Numbered from the stretch's first letter, positions 20,601 through 27,427 are shown. The stretch is DNA of 64,000 bases from RGIG2945 sp045540355 (GCA_045540355.1 JAZQHB010000056.1:1-64000); one strand, 5' to 3'. The notes: generated from the sequence alone by a model not told the origin. A program made the numbers and translations.

Positions 20601-20938
20601 GACCTCGAATTTTCTCTTGTTCCCGTATCGGAAACATCAAAAACATAACGGATTTCGGGGTTATCCCCGTCATTGTTAAGGAGTGCGATACCTTTTGAAC
20701 CTCTCCGAACATATCGGTTCATTCGCTGATTCCATATATTGAACTCTGCACAAGCTGTTGCTTCGGGTCTTTGAGCATAAATCATTAGCTGCTCGTTATA
20801 CGGATATTTATAGAGCCGTGAGGCAGTTGTAAGGAACGCAGTCCAATTCTGCCTTGAACGGGTAAGATTCTTTTCAGTATCAGCAGTTAATTGAGAGATT
20901 TCTTGCAGTTTTGCTTCATAATCTGTTTTATCTGCCAT
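11660..20938 (-). CDS. Giant N6-methylase/SNF2 helicase polyprotein of the ICE (LtrC/ArdC-like)
   Basis: 3092 residues. Domains in order: ArdC-like N-terminus (~20-120, QNWTAFLTTASRLYKYPYN); disordered linker (~260-380) that also encodes TnpV in another frame; two related blocks (~405-530 and ~640-770); a MutS domain I-like block (~860-960, ILFQVGDFFEMYGEDA); a polyvalent-protein domain (~1240-1400); an adenine methylase (~1490-1700, ILEPSMGIGNFFG and catalytic NVPFG); and an SNF2-like helicase (~2230-2800; Walker A HEVGAGKTFEM, DESD box, motif VI QRKGRIERQGN). The tail RPSVLDKLKDAQ carries the shared PSVL tag. Such proteins probably protect or unwind incoming DNA; direct evidence is lacking. 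TTRAP and ArdC-like genes lie upstream. Confidence 0.9.
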   Translation of the reverse strand: MADKTDYEAKLQEISQLTADTEKNLTRSRQNWTAFLTTASRLYKYPYNEQLMIYAQRPEATACAEFNIWNQRMNRYVRRGSKGIALLNNDGDNPEIRYVFDVSDTGTRENSRSVNQWILTDENEQAVMSALSGKYDVSENSGISVQLESIAAQLVDEFWNNHKRTIIGIVDDSFLEEYDEDNIGMAFRNAGVVSTTYALLSRCGLDPDGYFEHEDFLSVFDFNTPGTVAVLGSAVSECAEDVLRQIEITIRTFEKERSKDYGRDHLQTERGLSHSEPQIEGQREETSRQVRQDEKSVSKGTQPDTVESSYPVGETVRPPSRSGRIGNKPHGAASFTVDEAVRSDRGTESERPNEVGAVDEQHSSDSRGNSAERTDIQLTFDSQQGEQLSLFASEAEQIRLIDETESILPSVFSFTNTLSQDVIDEALRLGSNDEESRIKICAHFMKGKQLEENAVFLAEHYKTNGAGFYVNGRKYAMWYSIGGIQIADGETANKPYATTLTWVQAAERIKELLDEGKYMPQREIDRAENFEAKDVADRLLYMTADFSEEGKSLNLIPTVSAIRDLRKGYPEETQVLFEYLNNPQKLKTIIAEMELFLTAYKQNSDILRFRFYRPQELLDRLKDMQAEKLVFSADRSYEPEHKMYISQDEIDNVLSQRKTAEYRLEVYSYFVTHHDPDERMKYLRKMHGEYSGSYSGNDNLEYTSKGIKFGHGDIGKPYAEIQLPWKKASKRIAELIKADRFLSVKDKENMPDYERHILAASIHSFFFGVNENKPFPDNDAVHYWENVKTIQQQLTDPVRVREIYNDMMLPVWNETKPDDRYYEYRKKGFEDMTAYLEGRYSVYGKDAPLEPLPKIEENAPSKSSYFDEVADIIADNPDDVILFQVGDFFEMYGEDAEIAVEQLGLIATTRYIPEMGTVPMCGIPSHRLEQNVEKLREHFNVIVSGITNGERNQYRLPSYDESVRTHTYETEEYDNFDDIDPVAIRENLAEHGIVNGEVVDPEALENAPFIQQVMNDVTTTFTTPAGQSYSIGDEIVTVWDNDEPSTVFQIEDVTEDYIYYTFPDLPEQDAVEMSREEFEKYLDSGNFTVKSEQSVSLPERFEIHEIFVPYEGDKFAVYDNEINDFYIADDNLTHWFDTEEEALADLDEIKNRIASENAVVKETSEPEFPYNVGDVIYLEDNTPFVIEAIGEHDIRMRDTTLVYPISRAESRESFARLLEQYPQAKSAPEVSDVVEIKPDSLRLTIGFSEHPAFYDKQLNDRFTDLSFALGNRLLGVLDEKQHRERNEKEIGWYHKTDFRIDAVIDGEDFTYTGRFDIGDGEGDLIAHIRNNLNYIISPDSFMVAEWKKQGEEYCNQQIAEHRRGLDILLPFLEQHSELTLNEEKKFAEIMATEVDWWSRREESPTETTEYSVETDTVYPAVENGLPYDVVLQTIKTTEPETPEETFVRDNFHITDEHLGEGGAKAKFRMNMDAINLLKELEFEGRNATPEEQEVLSRYVGWGGLPEAFDETKENWADEYKELIVALSPEEYEAARGTVLNSHYTSPTVIKAMYDALANMGFTKGNILEPSMGIGNFFGMLPDEMKDSRLYGVELDSLTGRIAKQLYPKADITIGGFETTDRKDFYDVAIGNVPFGQYKVNDRAFNKLGFNIHNYFFAKALDQVRPGGVVAFITSRHTMDSKNQEVRKYLAQRADLLGAIRLPNNAFKVNANTEVVSDIIFLQKRESPIAIEPDWVALGTNEQGYAVNRYFLDNPEMVMGRETERSTAHGMDYTVEPYEDLSLSTQLAYAVQNIGGTYTEAQITDLSDEAEVKVSKSIPADPDVKNYSFTVVDNEVYYRENSIMAVPDVNATAKERIKGMVGLRNCVNELIALQMDERTTDYEIKEKQAELNYLYDTFSKKYGLINDRANRLAFESDSSYYLLCSLEVLDDNKKLKRKADMFTKRTIRHRNPVDRVDTASEALAVSIGEKACVDLGYMAQLMGGADKIPQIVESLRGVIFKDPVTGSFDYDQNGENWANGWQTADEYLSGNVRAKLRTAKRIAENNPEFQINVDALEKVQPKDLEASDIEVRIGTTWIDKSYFQQFMQETFETPYRLQDYVTVKYSPVTAEWRIEGKTNISDKDIAARTTYGTKRKSAYEILEDSLNLRDSRVFDVIYEDGKEKRVLNIKETTLAAQKQQLIKDAFRDWIWKDPDRRQALVKQYNEEMNCIRPREFDGSHITFSGMNPAIELREHQKNAVAHVLYGGNTLLAHEVGAGKTFEMVASAMELKRLGLCSKSMVVVPNHLTDQWATEFLSLYPSANILVTTKKDFQPANRKKFCARIATGDYDAVIIGHSQFEKIPISFERQERLLREEIAEITSGITEMKSNNGDHFSVKQLEITKKKLEIRLEKMRADHKKDDVVTFEQLGVDRIFVDESDMFKNLFIYTKMRNVAGLSTSEAQKSMDMFLKCRYLDEITENRGVIFATGTPISNSMTEMFTIQRYLQYDRLQEMGMGHFDCWASRFGETTTALELAPEGTGYRARTRFAKFFNLPELMNMFKEVADIKTADQLNLPTPEVEYHNCVSKPTETQQEMVKLLSERASKVHSGAVDPSEDNMLKITSDGRKLGLDQRIISPLLPDEETTKVNQCVKNILQYWRDGEADKLTQLVFCDISTPKGKTSGKTKLEVLTESAEETADRPFTIYDDIRDKLIANGMPPEQIAFIHDADTEAKKHDLFGKVRNGQVRVLIGSTQKMGAGTNVQDRLIALHDLDCPWRPRDLIQRKGRIERQGNMNPKVHVCRYVTEGTFDAYLWQTIENKQKFISQIMTSKSPVRSCEDVDEAALSYAEIKALCAGDPRIKERMDLDVDVSKLKVMKAEHQSNQYRLEDNLLRYFPQTIESFKGYIKGFEADKATLAKYPLPIEGFIGMEVRGDKLTDKENAGAALLDTLRDVKTKEPVLIGKYRGFDMYASYNAFEQKHELTLRGEMSHKTALGTDARGNITRIDNTLGNLDKRLEDARQYLDDLYKQRDAAQSEVGKPFPHEQELTEKVARLTELDTLLNLADKGEISPDQIVAKSSRPSVLDKLKDAQAQSKAMSDKKISKTTKREEVL
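19804..20157 (-). CDS. tnpV: TnpV-like protein nested in the helicase gene (+1 frame)
   Basis: 117 residues, same strand but a different frame from the giant helicase (its codons 261-378). It matches the TnpV family of Tn4451-type elements by eye: ITYRQNGDYLIPNL, GKYGKMRKAYLKEH, WVQLMNSIHQTAEEIVLKEL. ATG 20157 has AAAGGAGC seven bases upstream, in the middle of a coding gene, arguing for real translation. The overlapping helicase segment is low-complexity and charged, so TnpV is probably the constrained frame. Its function is not established. Confidence 0.75.
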   Translation of the reverse strand: MAEITYRQNGDYLIPNLKLKDSEKKPLGKYGKMRKAYLKEHNPILWNHLTLSEKLYDHLHEVEESATSRMELLLSQLMKQYGVTEELKAKDQMKWVQLMNSIHQTAEEIVLKELIYS

Positions 20939-20963
20939 ATTTTAGCTCCTTTCTCTGAAATGT

Positions 20964-20991
20964 AAAAGAGCGACACGAAAGCCGCCCTTTT
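20964..20991 (-). terminator. Terminator-like hairpin ahead of the helicase gene
   Basis: Minus-strand arms AAAAGGGCG and CGCTCTTTT (one G-T pair) end in only four T residues. It sits between TTRAP and the helicase ribosome binding site; weak as a terminator, possibly an attenuator or RNA-processing site. Confidence 0.45.
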
Positions 20992-21000
20992 AAATGATAT

Positions 21001-21207
21001 TTAGATTTCGGGGAATAAGTCAAGCTCGGAATATTCTTCATCACTCATATTTCGGAGTTTCGTGATTGCTCCTTCGCTTAACAGGCGAAGCTCCGCTTCG
21101 TCGGTTTCAAGATACTGCATCATTTCTTCAATTTTTCCGATTGTTTCCTCACGGGTTTCACCGCTGTAGAGAGCTACGATGTTGTTTTCTTCAAATGTCA
21201 GTTTCAT
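21001..21207 (-). CDS. Transposon-transfer assisting protein (TTRAP) family
   Basis: 68 residues: MKLTFEENNIVALYSGETREETIGKIEEMM followed by ELRLLSEGAITKLRNMSDEEYSEL. This pattern and length match the TTRAP family of Tn1549-like conjugative elements. The ATG overlaps the ArdC-like gene's stop by four bases (ATGA), implying coupling, and AAAGGAA lies upstream. The biochemical role is unknown. Confidence 0.8.
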   Translation of the reverse strand: MKLTFEENNIVALYSGETREETIGKIEEMMQYLETDEAELRLLSEGAITKLRNMSDEEYSELDLFPEI

Positions 21208-23021
21208 TGTATCAAATTCCTTTCTGTTTTCTTCGGCATAGGATTATCAAGTGAGCCCGCTTGTTTCTTTGCATCTTCAAGTCTTTTGAGAACAGACGGC
21301 TTCTTGCCTATGTCATTCTGTTTTGATTTATCGTCAGTTTCGGGTTTCTTGCCGTTGTTTATAACCCCGTCTATCATACCGTAATCATCCTCGGTGGATA
21401 TTTCGGCATTTTTGAGATAGTTTCTCTGCGGAAGGAAATCGTGAACGGGAGTAAAACCGATACTGTCAACATAATAGAATGATACATCATTACCTCTTTT
21501 TAACGCAATGATGTCGCTTACCGAACAAGACTGACCTTTGTAATCAACAGGAAGATGAATGTTGAAATCCTCATAGATACTGTCAAGCACCTGAACAATT
21601 TCGCCTTGCTTTTTCAGTTCACCCGTAGCAACAAGGCTGTAATTATCCCTTGAAATTTCAAGACCGTGCTTTTTAAGAAATTCCGTATTCATAAAACGGT
21701 GTTCGTCTGTTGCTTCGGAGCGAATGAGCTGATAGAGAGCAAACGCATCTGACGGACTTTCAAGAAAGGCTTTTTCCTTTTCTTTAAATGCTTCAAGAGC
21801 TTTTGCCCAATCCGCTTTTTCTACACCGAACATACCGTCGTGCTGTCTGAATGCTTCGGGAGTTTCGATAAGCGATTCCGAATTATCGGTGTAAATGCAA
21901 TAAACGGGAATATCCTGCATAAACAGTTCTGCTGCTCGGCTCTTTGTTAAAGGGAGCATATTGTCATCGGTATATCCGAACGAGAGTAATGCTTCACGGC
22001 TTATGGCGGGGTCGGGAACGGGAATATCGGATAAATCTTCTGTCTGCGGTGTTTCTATGGCAGGTTCTTTAAGTTCCGTGTCAGTCAGCTCCGCACCACG
22101 CTCTTTGACAATCGCTTTATAATTTTTTTCGATAGCGGTAATAAGTTCAGATGAGGTTTTGTTAATAACATCAAGACTTTCTTTCAGTTCTTTGAGTTCC
22201 TTATTCTGTGACCAAGAAGCAAGATAACCGAAAGAGTTTTCACCCGTTTCAATTCCGAAATATGCACAAACCGTATATGCAATACTTTCCGCTTGTACTT
22301 CTTCATCACTTCGGGATAGCTTGCTTTTATCATCCGTTTCGGGAATATAAGCGGGATTGTGCAGTTTTGCGTGTGCCGATTCGTGTATCATCGCACATAC
22401 TGTCTGCACTTCGCCCATACCCTCACGAATAACAATTTCTTGTCTTTTGGGACTGAAATATCCGTCTGTATCGGGTCTTAAAGGTTTGAATGAAATAGGA
22501 ACGGGAGCAGAGCGGCTGATAGCTTCTTTGAGCATATCAAAATTTTCTACTTTTCCGTTCAAATCCGAAGCCAACGTCGGGAGTTCTTTGCCCGAAGTCT
22601 GACTTACATCGAATACCGTAACGGGTCTGAAAGAAGGGATTGAAACCTCTTTTTCTTCCTTGATGATTTCACCGTTTTCATCTCTCATCGGAAGTTTTGT
22701 ATCGGGGTCGAGAACATCTTTTTCAATCTTCTTTTTGTACGGAGTGGGAGCTATGATTTTAATACCTTTTTCGCCCTTGTTTACATTTCGCTCAAATTTA
22801 TCCTTCCATTTGTTGAAACCCGCAACAAGAGTTGCATCCGGCTTTTGCATATATATGAGCATAGTGTTGTTGAAACTGTAATTATGGAATCGGCTCATTA
22901 CCTGCAAATACTCTGTATATCTGCCGGATTCAAACACTTCCTTTATGCCTTTTTCTATGCTGTCGATGATTTCTTTCAAACGGTCTTTGTTGTTTCTGAA
23001 ATTACCTGTTTTTTCAGACAT
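21204..23021 (-). CDS. ArdC-like antirestriction protein with YodL domain and PSVL tag
   Basis: 605 residues from ATG 23021 (AAAGGAG upstream). Residues ~10-130 are an ArdC N-terminal ssDNA-binding type domain (YLQVMSRFHNYSFNNTMLIYMQ, GFNKWKDKFERNVNKGEKGI). A metalloprotease-like motif MIHESAHAKLH follows near residue 215. Residues ~430-560 look like a YodL domain (DAFALYQLIR, HYVDSIGF-type YYVDSIGFTPVHDFL). The tail has KKPSVLKRLEDAKKQ. ArdC proteins coat or protect incoming DNA in recipients. A terminator-like hairpin lies just before its ribosome binding site. Confidence 0.85.
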   Translation of the reverse strand: MSEKTGNFRNNKDRLKEIIDSIEKGIKEVFESGRYTEYLQVMSRFHNYSFNNTMLIYMQKPDATLVAGFNKWKDKFERNVNKGEKGIKIIAPTPYKKKIEKDVLDPDTKLPMRDENGEIIKEEKEVSIPSFRPVTVFDVSQTSGKELPTLASDLNGKVENFDMLKEAISRSAPVPISFKPLRPDTDGYFSPKRQEIVIREGMGEVQTVCAMIHESAHAKLHNPAYIPETDDKSKLSRSDEEVQAESIAYTVCAYFGIETGENSFGYLASWSQNKELKELKESLDVINKTSSELITAIEKNYKAIVKERGAELTDTELKEPAIETPQTEDLSDIPVPDPAISREALLSFGYTDDNMLPLTKSRAAELFMQDIPVYCIYTDNSESLIETPEAFRQHDGMFGVEKADWAKALEAFKEKEKAFLESPSDAFALYQLIRSEATDEHRFMNTEFLKKHGLEISRDNYSLVATGELKKQGEIVQVLDSIYEDFNIHLPVDYKGQSCSVSDIIALKRGNDVSFYYVDSIGFTPVHDFLPQRNYLKNAEISTEDDYGMIDGVINNGKKPETDDKSKQNDIGKKPSVLKRLEDAKKQAGSLDNPMPKKTERNLIQ

Positions 23022-23040
23022 AAAAATCTCCTTTCTAAAC

Positions 23041-23085
23041 AAAAAAAGAGCTGTATTCATCCGCCGAAACGAACAAATACAGCTC
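23041..23085 (-). terminator. Terminator directly before the ArdC-like gene
   Basis: Minus-strand hairpin GAGCTGTATT (23076-23085) with AATACAGCTC (23048-23057), then seven T residues (23041-23047), then the ribosome binding site of the ArdC-like gene within about 10 bases. No room remains for a promoter, so downstream expression needs read-through. Confidence 0.8.
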
Positions 23086-23192
23086 AACACTTTATTGCTT
23101 TTGTAACGCCTTTCTATCTGTTTTTGAGATTCTAATGATATTCCATTAAAACCTCTGCTAATATGTTGCGGAAGCCTTATATATCAACTGTT

Positions 23193-23567
23193 TTACAACT
23201 TTGTTTTGCGTAGATTGAAATAGCGTTTTCTTTGCCTTTCGGCTTCTTTTTCCCTTCGGCGTTTTAATGCACATTCGGTGCAGTATTTCAAAGCATTGTT
23301 TTTTGAGAACAATGGTTTACCGCAAGTCTTACAAAACTTCGTTGCATTGATTTTGTAAAGCTCTGCTTGAAGTTCTGTGTTTGTCGGAAGAACGGCATTT
23401 ATGTACCAACGGCAAAGCAGAGAGTACGAATGGCATTGAACACACCAAACATAATCTCCGTCATCGAGAGCTATACAATTACCGTTATCGTAATTACAAC
23501 ACAGTTTCTTTATGTGCCTTGATACTTTTCGTTTCTGTGTTTCCGTCATCCATATCCGTTCAGACAT
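23193..23567 (-). CDS. Cysteine-rich VLP-type protein
   Basis: 124 residues with cysteine pairs: KLCCNYDNGNC, VWCVQCHSYSLLCRWYINAVLP, FCKTCGKPL and KYCTECALKRR, then a strongly basic tail. The conserved CRW...AVLP segment identifies the Cys_rich_VLP family of Tn1549-like ICEs. The pairs probably bind zinc. It starts six bases after the topoisomerase stop; ATG 23549 is an alternative start. Confidence 0.75.
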   Translation of the reverse strand: MSERIWMTETQKRKVSRHIKKLCCNYDNGNCIALDDGDYVWCVQCHSYSLLCRWYINAVLPTNTELQAELYKINATKFCKTCGKPLFSKNNALKYCTECALKRRREKEAERQRKRYFNLRKTKL

Positions 23568-23573
23568 TTCCTG

Positions 23574-25616
23574 TTACACCACGCTGTACTTTGTTCTTTC
23601 ACCGTTATCGGTCATAATAAGTGAAGCTGCATAATATGAATCGTTTTTCTCGGAGTATACCTTCGGAATCCTGCACCTGCCGCTTTTGAGAAGTTCAGAA
23701 GCAATTTCTTTATCAAGCAGGATATGTTTGGAATCAAGATAACGGTTATCTCTCCAAAGACCGAAACGGCACTTTGCGTTTTCACAGAAAAAACCGAGCT
23801 GACTTTCGGTGACATTACCACCGCAACGGGGACAAGTGCCGATTACTTCTCTGCCTGACGGAAAAAGTTTGTCTGCATCGGGTGAGATGACATAATTTTT
23901 ACAAATATCAGTTACCATATCCGCAATACCGGAAAGGAACAAATCTGCATCCAAATCACCGTTTTCAATAAGCTTCAGCCTATGCTCCCATTCTGCCGTA
24001 AGCAAAGGTGACTGTATGTGTTCGGGTACAACAGAAATGAGCGATTTGCCTATTTTGGCAGGAACAAGTACCGCACCTTTTTTGCACTGTTTTCGCTCAA
24101 TATATCCAACGGAAACGAGCTTTTCAATCATATTTGCTCTTGTTGCAGGTGTGCCTAAACCTTTTCGTTCTGCATCTTTCGGAGCTTCTGCTGCACCTGC
24201 ATTTTCCATAGCAGAGAGCAGCGTATCCTCTGTGTAGTGAGGTTTCGGTTTGGTTTTGCCTTCTTTTACCTCTGTTTCAATTACTTCGTAAACATCACCG
24301 ATTTCAATACCGTTTTCAATGATGATTTCATCTTCATCATCGGATTTCATAAAATCCTTCCAACCGTATTCGGTTATGTCTTTGTACTTGACTTTGAAAT
24401 CTGTATTTCCGCAACGGATAACCGCCGTTTCGGAATAGTAAACATAGGGTTCTGCAACGGCGCAGATTAAACGCAGAGAAATCATTTTGAGAATATCTCT
24501 CTCGCCCTTGTTCAGTTCAAAGAGGTCTGCTTTGCCCGCAGTAAGAGTGGGAATTATTGCGTGATGGTCTGACACCTTCTTGTTGTTGCAAACTTTGTAA
24601 GTTGTAAATTCGTGACTTTTAATGTTGCTTGATGTGAGCCTTGACGACACTTTTAAAAGTGCATCAATCGTTCCTTCCATATCTTCCGTAAGATAACGGG
24701 AATCGGTACGGGGATATGTGCAAAGCTTTTTTTCATAAAGTGACTGAGCATAGTCAAGTGTCTGCTGTGCCGTATAACCCAATATGCGGTTGGCATCACG
24801 CTGGAGCGTTGTGAGGTCATAGAGTAACGGTGCTTTTTCTTCCTTTTCTTCACCGTTTACTGAAATAACGGTTGCAAACTGATTTGAACATTCCGCAACA
24901 ATCTTTTCTGCTTCTGCCTTGTCGGAAAGTCTTTCAGATGTTGCTTTGAGTTTTCCGCAGGTAATCTGTGCGTTGTAATATGTTTCGGGGACAAATTCCG
25001 TTCTCTCTGATTCTCTTGAAATGATAAGAGCAAGAGTGGGTGTAACAACTCTGCCAATGCAGAGCTTTCGGTGGTAAAGCACCGAAAAAAGCCTTGTAAG
25101 ATTTATGCCGACAAGCCAATCGGCTTTTGCTCTTGCATCCGCCGAGTAATACAGATTATCGTACATCTCCGAGGGTTTAAGGTTTTCAAAGCCTTTCCTT
25201 ATGGCTTCATCTTCCATTGACGAAATCCAAAGCCTTTTTACGGGTTTATTGCACTCTGCAAAGTTATATGCGTTTCGGAATATCAGTTCTCCTTCACGGC
25301 CCGCATCGCAGGCATTGATGATTTCCGACACATCTTTTCTGTGCATTGTTTTTTTGAGAAGCTGAAAATGCTGATATGTTTTCTTTCGCAAACTGTTCTG
25401 CCACTTGTCGGGGATGATGGGCAAATGCTCATATCTCCAATAGGCATAGTCGGGGTTATATGCCGATGCGTTTGCGACACCTGCCAAGTGACCTATACAC
25501 CAAGCAACGATATATCCGTTGCCCTCATAAAAGCCGCTTTTCTGTTTTCTCGCACCAAGCACATTTGCAATAGCTATACCAACCGAAGGCTTTTCAGCTA
25601 TAACTAACTTGAACAT
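23574..25616 (-). CDS. topB: DNA topoisomerase III (type IA)
   Basis: 680 residues. Toprim domain at the N-terminus (LVIAEKPSV, then NACDAGREGELIF with the metal-binding acidic residues), catalytic tyrosine in LCTYPRTDSRYL near residue 300, and a C-terminal zinc-finger-like unit (GTCPRCGG ... CENAKCRFGLWR). Type IA enzymes pass single strands and decatenate DNA. ICE copies probably assist conjugative replication. ATG 25616 is preceded by AAGGAG. Confidence 0.93.
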   Translation of the reverse strand: MFKLVIAEKPSVGIAIANVLGARKQKSGFYEGNGYIVAWCIGHLAGVANASAYNPDYAYWRYEHLPIIPDKWQNSLRKKTYQHFQLLKKTMHRKDVSEIINACDAGREGELIFRNAYNFAECNKPVKRLWISSMEDEAIRKGFENLKPSEMYDNLYYSADARAKADWLVGINLTRLFSVLYHRKLCIGRVVTPTLALIISRESERTEFVPETYYNAQITCGKLKATSERLSDKAEAEKIVAECSNQFATVISVNGEEKEEKAPLLYDLTTLQRDANRILGYTAQQTLDYAQSLYEKKLCTYPRTDSRYLTEDMEGTIDALLKVSSRLTSSNIKSHEFTTYKVCNNKKVSDHHAIIPTLTAGKADLFELNKGERDILKMISLRLICAVAEPYVYYSETAVIRCGNTDFKVKYKDITEYGWKDFMKSDDEDEIIIENGIEIGDVYEVIETEVKEGKTKPKPHYTEDTLLSAMENAGAAEAPKDAERKGLGTPATRANMIEKLVSVGYIERKQCKKGAVLVPAKIGKSLISVVPEHIQSPLLTAEWEHRLKLIENGDLDADLFLSGIADMVTDICKNYVISPDADKLFPSGREVIGTCPRCGGNVTESQLGFFCENAKCRFGLWRDNRYLDSKHILLDKEIASELLKSGRCRIPKVYSEKNDSYYAASLIMTDNGERTKYSVV

Positions 25617-25704
25617 TGGTTTTTCTCCTTGTGTTTTTCTTTAAACTTGTCTTTTCAGATTTTATATTTCCAAATATATTTTTTGAAAATATGTGTATAT
25701 CCCA

Positions 25705-25733
25705 TTGAAAAGTTATCATAATTATGATAAAAT
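25705..25733 (+). promoter_or_regulatory. Toxin-antitoxin promoter with embedded palindromic operator
   Basis: TTGAAA (25705-25710) and TAAAAT (25728-25733) have a 17-bp spacer. A perfect 18-bp palindrome, TTATCATAATTATGATAA at 25713-25730, fills the spacer and enters the -10 box. This is a textbook layout for autorepression by the Phd antitoxin alone or with toxin. Confidence 0.8.
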
Positions 25734-25753
25734 ATCAGCGGGAGGTAGATATT

Positions 25754-26020
25754 ATGGAAATGATTAGACCTGTATCTGATTTACGAAACAATTTTGCCGA
25801 TATATCAAAAACAGTACACGAAACATCACAGCCTGTTTTCTTAACAAAGAACGGTTACGGTGATATGGTTGTTATGAGTATGGAAGCATTTGAAAAGCTC
25901 CATTTTGACAGCGATGTTTACTGCAAACTGCTCGAAGCAGAAAGAGAAGCTGAATTAACGGATGTTCGTTATTCATCAAAAGATGTGAAAAAGGCTATGC
26001 GTGAAGTAATCGGAGAGTAA
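25754..26020 (+). CDS. Phd/YefM-family antitoxin
   Basis: 88 residues from ATG 25754 (GGGAGG upstream). The N-terminus is the Phd/YefM DNA-binding fold (IRPVSDLRNNFADISKTVHET, then PVFLTKNGYGDMVVMSMEAFEKL); the C-terminal helix should wrap and neutralise the toxin encoded four bases downstream. It probably binds the palindrome at 25713-25730. Confidence 0.92.
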   Translation: MEMIRPVSDLRNNFADISKTVHETSQPVFLTKNGYGDMVVMSMEAFEKLHFDSDVYCKLLEAEREAELTDVRYSSKDVKKAMREVIGE

Positions 26021-26024
26021 TGAT

Positions 26025-26336
26025 ATGTATAAAGTTCAATTTCTTCCGTTGGCTCAAAACGATTTGGTTGAAATAGTCGGATATATTGCAAACAAGTTGC
26101 ACAACAAGCAAGCCGCAAACAGATTGGCTGATGAAATAATAAAAGCGACTGATACACTTGCGGATTTTCCGTATGCATATCCTTCATACACTCCGATTCG
26201 CCCAACAAAAAACGAATACAGAAAAATCAGCGTTCAGAATTATTTGATTTTCTATACTGTTGATGAAAAATCTAAATTTGTAACTGTTTCAAGAGTTGTT
26301 TACGCAAAAAGAGATTATGACAAGTTGATTAAATGA
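26025..26336 (+). CDS. RelE/ParE-family toxin
   Basis: 103 residues: MYKVQFLPLAQNDLVEIVGYIAN, then EYRKISVQNYLIFYTVDEKSKFVTVSRVVYAKRDY, the standard RelE/ParE fold. RelE members cut mRNA on the ribosome and ParE members poison gyrase; the sequence alone does not settle which. It forms an operon with the antitoxin and is the only rightward pair in the leftward ICE backbone, fitting a maintenance module. Confidence 0.92.
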   Translation: MYKVQFLPLAQNDLVEIVGYIANKLHNKQAANRLADEIIKATDTLADFPYAYPSYTPIRPTKNEYRKISVQNYLIFYTVDEKSKFVTVSRVVYAKRDYDKLIK

Positions 26337-26339
26337 GTA

Positions 26340-26377
26340 AACCTGCCAGCCATTTGCGGTTGGCAGGTTCTTTTTTT
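26340..26377. terminator. Terminator between toxin and CD1107-like gene
   Basis: A 12-bp stem (AACCTGCCAGCC with GGTTGGCAGGTT) is followed by seven T residues on the + strand. It ends the toxin transcript; the convergent CD1107-like gene stops at the same place. Confidence 0.9.
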
Positions 26378-27179
26378 ATTCTTCTTCTGTTGCTGTTTCT
26401 TCCTCAACCTCATATTCTTCCTCATCATCGGGGTCAGTATATGTATCGGAAGAACCGCCGTTATCGTTTGTGCCTTTACCCTTGAATTTGAAATGGTAAA
26501 CGGCATATCCGCCTGCGGCTAAAGCGATGATAACAAAGATGATTATTCCGCTTTTACTCTTGTTTTCGGTTTCATCTTCATTTTCGCCTTCACCGTCAGC
26601 TTCGGTTGTTTTTTCGGCGGGTTTCTCTGTTGTTGCTTCGGGAGCGACACAGCCTGCAAGATTGTTCTTGCAGATCGGACATTCTGTGTTTACCTTACCG
26701 TCAGCACACTTTTCTTTACATTCACATACGATTTCTGTTGCTTCACTATCTTCGATAAGCGAGAGAAGGTCAGCTTCATCTACCATATTGAGAAAGTGAA
26801 CATTCTCTTTATCGCCCTCACGGTCAATAACGATATAGAAGGTGTTGCCGTTTTTGCTAGTTACGGTCAAAAACTGCTTACTCTTGATTTCCTCATCTTC
26901 CTTGCTTGAAGTGATATATCCGCCCGACTGCAAAAGGTCATCAATGAGCGAAAGATTACCTTCGGGAGTGAGTTCAAAAGAGTTTTCACCTGTGTTCGGA
27001 ATATCCACATCAACCTTTGATATGGTAAGCGTGTCTATTGAGGACGGAATTTCGGCATTACCGCTTTCATCGGATGCGTAGCAGTCCTCAGCGGCAAATG
27101 CAGAAACAGAGAGTGTTGAAATACAGAGGATTACAGCAAAAAGAATGTGAATAAGTCTTTTACTTGTTTTTCTTCTCAT
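26376..27179 (-). CDS. CD1107-family (DUF4366) cell-surface ICE protein
   Basis: 267 residues with a signal peptide (MRRKTSKRLIHILFAVILCISTLSVSAFA), an extracellular domain, cysteine pairs (CECKEKCADG, CPICKNNLAGC), a Thr/Glu-rich stalk and one membrane helix (SGIIIFVIIALAAGGYAVYHF) before a very acidic cytoplasmic tail. This arrangement fits CD1107-family mobile-element proteins next to T4SS genes. It may contact the cell wall or channel. Confidence 0.8.
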   Translation of the reverse strand: MRRKTSKRLIHILFAVILCISTLSVSAFAAEDCYASDESGNAEIPSSIDTLTISKVDVDIPNTGENSFELTPEGNLSLIDDLLQSGGYITSSKEDEEIKSKQFLTVTSKNGNTFYIVIDREGDKENVHFLNMVDEADLLSLIEDSEATEIVCECKEKCADGKVNTECPICKNNLAGCVAPEATTEKPAEKTTEADGEGENEDETENKSKSGIIIFVIIALAAGGYAVYHFKFKGKGTNDNGGSSDTYTDPDDEEEYEVEEETATEEE

Positions 27180-27185
27180 AAGAAA

Positions 27186-27416
27186 TCAGTTTCCTCCTTT
27201 GTTTGCTTTGGCAGAAGAAATGAGTTCAACTATTTCTTCAATAGTTAAATCTGAAGAACGAATCATACCGATAATATCGGTGTTTTCATATTCCAGTATT
27301 TTTCGGTCTATTTCTTCGTTTCGTTTCTCTGCATTGGCAATCTTGCTTTGCCAGCCATTGATTTTCTCTATATTCTTCTGCTTTTCTTCTTTGAGTTTTT
27401 CAATTTTGGGATTCAT
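27186..27416 (-). CDS. DUF4315-family coiled-coil protein
   Basis: 76 residues from ATG 27416, with AAAGGAG upstream. The first half is a charged coiled coil (KIEKLKEEKQKNIEKINGW) and the second contains DIIGMIRSSDLTIEEIVELI, typical of DUF4315 proteins found between CD1107 and the NlpC/P60 gene. Function unknown. Confidence 0.8.
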   Translation of the reverse strand: MNPKIEKLKEEKQKNIEKINGWQSKIANAEKRNEEIDRKILEYENTDIIGMIRSSDLTIEEIVELISSAKANKGGN

Positions 27417-27427
27417 AAAAAACTCCT

